From: Elusimicrobiota bacterium
Lineage (GTDB): Bacteria; Elusimicrobiota; Elusimicrobia; UBA1565; UBA9628
Length of the DNA stretch: 7,571 bases
Assembly: GCA_023249695.1 (NCBI GenBank)
Contig: JAHFCD010000097.1
Coordinates: forward strand, 1-7,571
Direction of reading: 5' to 3'
In this document: in pieces, positions 6,577-7,571 of the stretch
Numbering within the stretch: position 1 is the stretch's first letter
Layout: each line of letters starts with the position of its first letter
Position numbers and translations under genes: made by a program
The notes under the pieces: generated by a model
Seen by the model: the letters and a program-made list of their open reading frames with translations, nothing else
The model's database searches: none
Told to the model about the DNA's origin: nothing

Positions 6577-7104
6577 TCAGGCCTCCAAGGCGGAAAAATT
6601 CTTGCGCAGCTTGCGGATCGACCGGAACAGGATCACGGCGACGTTCGACTCGGACAGGCCGAGCAGCTCGCCGATCGCCCGGTTCGTCATGCCGGAGAAG
6701 AAGCGCAGGGAGACGACCTCGCGGGCCTCGTCTTCAAGCGTGTCGAGCGCCAGGGTCAGGAGGCGCTTCTCGTCGGCGGCCTCGGCTTCCTTGGCCGGCC
6801 CTCGGGCCGCGTCAGGCGGCTCGGCCGTCAGCTCGAGGCTCGTCCAGACGCCGGGCTTTTCCGCGCGGTAATGATCGGCGACGGAGCGGAAGGCGATCGT
6901 GAACAGCCAGGTCCTCCGATCGCCGCGCTTCGCGTCGAACTTGCCCCAGGAGCGGAAGGCGCGCTCGAAGGTGTCTGCCGCGATCTCGTCGGCCCTCACC
7001 GCCGAGCCGGTCCGGCCGCGCGCGTAGTTGTAGACGCGGTCGAACCAGGAGGCGTAGAACTCGGTGAATTCCGCGGTCGGCTTGTCGCTCATGTCGGTCG
7101 GCAT
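6577..7104 (-). CDS. ECF-type RNA polymerase sigma factor
   Basis: Sigma-70 family protein of 175 residues, the size of an extracytoplasmic-function sigma factor, directing RNA polymerase to a specific promoter set. Region 2 spans about 12-81: FTEFYASWFDRVYNYARGR is core-binding-like, and DEIAADTFERAF and TWLFTIAFRSVADHYR correspond to regions 2.2-2.4. A charged Ala/Glu-rich linker follows at about 84-112. Region 4 spans about 113-169, with a helix-turn-helix at MTNRAIGELLGLSESNVAVI (139-158) and the basic FRSIRKLRKNF (160-170). Regions 1.2 and 3 are absent. The start at 7104 has GGGGG about 4 bases upstream; an in-frame ATG at 7092 has no ribosome site. Its stop is 2 bases before the VWA gene, so both are made from one message, the usual sigma/anti-sigma layout. 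No self-promoter motif could be recognised in the 56-base gap upstream. Confidence 0.95.
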   Translation of the reverse strand: MPTDMSDKPTAEFTEFYASWFDRVYNYARGRTGSAVRADEIAADTFERAFRSWGKFDAKRGDRRTWLFTIAFRSVADHYRAEKPGVWTSLELTAEPPDAARGPAKEAEAADEKRLLTLALDTLEDEAREVVSLRFFSGMTNRAIGELLGLSESNVAVILFRSIRKLRKNFSALEA

Positions 7105-7135
7105 GTGACCCCCGTCAGCGCCGTCGGTAGGTATT

Positions 7136-7150
7136 CGCGCGGGGGGCGCG
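7136..7150 (-). repeat. GC-only short inverted repeat in intergenic gap
   Basis: CGCGC and GCGCG arms flank a 5-base run of G (C on the transcribed strand) inside the 56-base gap before the sigma factor. The stem is only 5 bases and no U-run follows. GC-rich background makes such dyads frequent, so a role in transcription or translation control is possible but weakly supported. Confidence 0.25.
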
Positions 7151-7160
7151 GAGTATTACA

Positions 7161-7571
7161 CTAGTCGCACTTCTGCGACTTGCCGAGCGGGAGCCACTCG
7201 ATCCCCGCCGGCCCGTGGCGGCGGGGCAGGGCGCGAAGGCGGTAGCAGCGCGTCTTCCCGGGAGCGTCGTCGGCGAAGCGATACGTGAGCGACCACTCGA
7301 GGCCGCTGCGGCGATCGGCGGGGCCGTCGAGAAGCGAGGTGAAGGTCTCGGTCGAAACGGGGAGGCCGAAGTAGGAGCTGCTTCCGGCCTCGAGGGATTG
7401 CGCCGGTCCGCTCTGCGCGCGTTCGACGGGCTCCCCCCGCCGGCGCGTCGTCATGGTCAGGCGTACGCCCTCGGCCGGCGCGTCGGAGAGGTTCGCCCGG
7501 AGGACCGAGACGATGTATTTTCCGTTCTCATCGGGGAACATCGTCCGGGAGAGGTAGGTCGCGAGGGTGAC
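7161..7571 (-). CDS. Hypothetical protein, 5' part beyond window
   Basis: I do not recognise this gene. The minus-strand frame is open from base 7571 to a TAG at 7161, giving 136 visible residues. A Met at 7541 is internal to the open frame (VTLATYLSRT precedes it), so the true start is probably outside. The visible part alternates hydrophobic and polar residues (YIVSVLRANLSD, VRLTMTTRRRG, LEWSLTYRFADD) with few long helices, as expected of a beta-sandwich such as the end of a secreted or surface domain. No catalytic motif, membrane segment or signal peptide is visible. Two cysteines lie near the C-terminus (KTRCYRLRAL and KSQKCD). Codon positions show the same GC-rich bias as neighbours, supporting a real gene. 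It is co-directional with the sigma factor 56 bases downstream, so it may share the transcript. Confidence 0.6.
   Translation of the reverse strand, partial: VTLATYLSRTMFPDENGKYIVSVLRANLSDAPAEGVRLTMTTRRRGEPVERAQSGPAQSLEAGSSSYFGLPVSTETFTSLLDGPADRRSGLEWSLTYRFADDAPGKTRCYRLRALPRRHGPAGIEWLPLGKSQKCD
7163..7180 (-). repeat. Perfect inverted repeat at gene 3' end
   Basis: A perfect 7-base inverted repeat, AGTCGCA and TGCGACT, is separated by 4 bases. It covers the last codons and the first stop-codon base of the hypothetical gene. In RNA it would form a compact GC-rich hairpin. No U-run follows (the next bases on the transcribed strand are AGTGTAATAC), so it is not a standard intrinsic terminator. 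It may be an mRNA stability or attenuation element or a dyad operator upstream of the sigma gene, or a chance feature of coding sequence. Confidence 0.4.

Noticed and set aside
7153..7181. TAATAC preceded by TG as a possible -10 promoter element for the sigma gene
   Set aside because: No acceptable -35 sequence lies 16-18 bases upstream, and no ECF-type GGAAC-like box is present, so a promoter cannot be supported.

Overview
This window is gene-dense, GC-rich bacterial DNA. Every supported gene lies on the minus strand, so transcription runs from high to low coordinates. Gaps between genes are at most about 56 bases, and several genes overlap or nearly touch. Nothing here is phage, transposon, CRISPR or RNA gene. 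The yceD-rpmF-plsX-fabG-acpP-rnc core is typical bacterial housekeeping gene order. Its incompleteness and the flanking genes suggest a poorly characterised, GC-rich, probably uncultured lineage (high-GC Elusimicrobiota or a deltaproteobacterial-type group would fit). That placement is inference and cannot be settled from this sequence.

In transcription order, the window opens with the 3' part of an unrecognised gene (7571-7161). An ECF-type sigma factor follows (7104-6577). Two bases after its stop comes a 686-residue membrane-anchored von Willebrand A (YfbK-like) protein (6574-4514). Its N-terminal ~75 residues are predicted to be cytoplasmic, in the position expected of an anti-sigma domain, and its metal-binding VWA domain is on the outer side of the membrane. 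Six bases later begins the housekeeping block: DUF177/YceD (4507-3989), ribosomal protein bL32 (3957-3742), PlsX (3722-2700), FabG (2703-1918), acyl carrier protein (1893-1648), RNase III (1628-954) and an acyl-CoA dehydrogenase cut by the window edge (957-1).

The housekeeping genes connect ribosome assembly (YceD, bL32, RNase III) with fatty-acid and phospholipid synthesis (PlsX, FabG, ACP). The usual fabH, fabD and fabF members are absent. An acyl-CoA dehydrogenase is instead joined to rnc by a 4-base ATGA overlap. The FabG carries residues that suggest NADH rather than NADPH use.

The most interesting feature is the sigma factor/VWA pair, which looks like a membrane-signalling sigma/anti-sigma module in which the anti-sigma part is fused to an extracytoplasmic VWA sensor. 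It sits directly upstream of, and probably reads into, the lipid/ribosome operon. No convincing terminator or promoter separates the genes. No stretch longer than about 60 bases lacks a gene.
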